Shown piece by piece: positions 63,994 through 64,000 of a stretch of 64,000 nt of DNA (the stretch's first letter is position 1; every line of letters begins with the position of its first letter). This DNA comes from Pseudocalidococcus sp964653145 (lineage in GTDB: Bacteria; Cyanobacteriota; Cyanobacteriia; Thermosynechococcales; Thermosynechococcaceae). The position numbers and the translations under genes were made by a program. The stretch is from NCBI GenBank assembly GCA_964653145.1, contig CAZZCG010000020.1, positions 1 through 64,000 on the forward strand, read 5' to 3'. The notes under the pieces are model-generated. The model did no database searches. It saw nothing but the letters and a program-made list of their open reading frames with translations, and had not been told where the DNA came from.

Positions 63994-64000
63994 TTGTCTA

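Noticed and set aside
1..64000. CRISPR arrays, prophage or insertion sequences
   Set aside because: I saw no regular spaced repeats, transposase, integrase or phage structural genes.

Overview
The window is cyanobacterial chromosome. The evidence is psbA (photosystem II D1), apcF (phycobilisome core), ndhC, ndhJ and a probable ndhP (NDH-1), an NtcA-type promoter in front of glnA, a flavodiiron protein with an extra flavin-reductase domain, and a PilG-H-I-J-L type chemotaxis operon. Gene order (ndhC directly followed by ndhJ with no ndhK) and protein sequences remind me of the unicellular Thermosynechococcus / Synechococcus PCC 6312 neighbourhood, but I could not test this. The DNA carries a very frequent CCAGGCC / GGCCTGG word, while I saw no copy of the usual cyanobacterial HIP1 octamer GCGATCGC.

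Layout. 1-9.7 kb: partial psbA, a small hypothetical, an Mpg-type DNA glycosylase, a probable ndhP, a beta-CASP nuclease, glnA with a clear NtcA/-10 promoter and a divergent small basic ORF, apcF, rlmN, an orphan ParA and an AMIN/amidase_3 cell-wall amidase. 10-18 kb: MscS channel, DUF760 protein, menB, ndhC-ndhJ, double USP, hotdog thioesterase and a Flv1-like flavodiiron protein. 18.1-31 kb: a same-strand chemotaxis operon (PatA/PilG-like regulator, CheY, CheW, TPR-MCP, CheA-REC) followed with an ATGA overlap by a Ski2-like helicase. 31-33.3 kb: a secreted small protein, an AT-rich stretch with a decayed gene, then tRNA-Pro(GGG). 33.4-47.3 kb: csaB, an M50/CBS protease, sugar-phosphate genes including pgm, a GIY-YIG / IMPase / uracil-DNA glycosylase operon, PadR, a Ser/Thr kinase, miaB and an oxidoreductase. 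47.3-53.8 kb: a tight run of pentapeptide protein, YrdC, GT9 and HAD phosphatase, then prfB (with the classical +1 programmed frameshift), trmD and comF. 54-64 kb: a decayed VapBC-like toxin-antitoxin pair, a large fusion of a periplasmic amino-acid-binding-type domain to a pentameric ligand-gated ion channel, a dual-specificity phosphatase, a 5'-nucleotidase family protein, trpA, an LTXXQ protein, a CAT-like protein and an AT-rich repeat-containing protein that runs close to the window end.

Most of the window is housekeeping and photosynthesis. The features I find most worth a second look are the PBP-pLGIC fusion (54.6-56.9 kb), the NtcA promoter shared with an unrecognised small basic ORF (5.66-5.92 kb), the 11-codon leader ORF coupled to the MCP gene (20.5 kb), the giant acidic linkers in the MCP and CheA, the programmed prfB frameshift, and the two zones of gene decay (31.8-33.2 kb and 54.0-54.65 kb).
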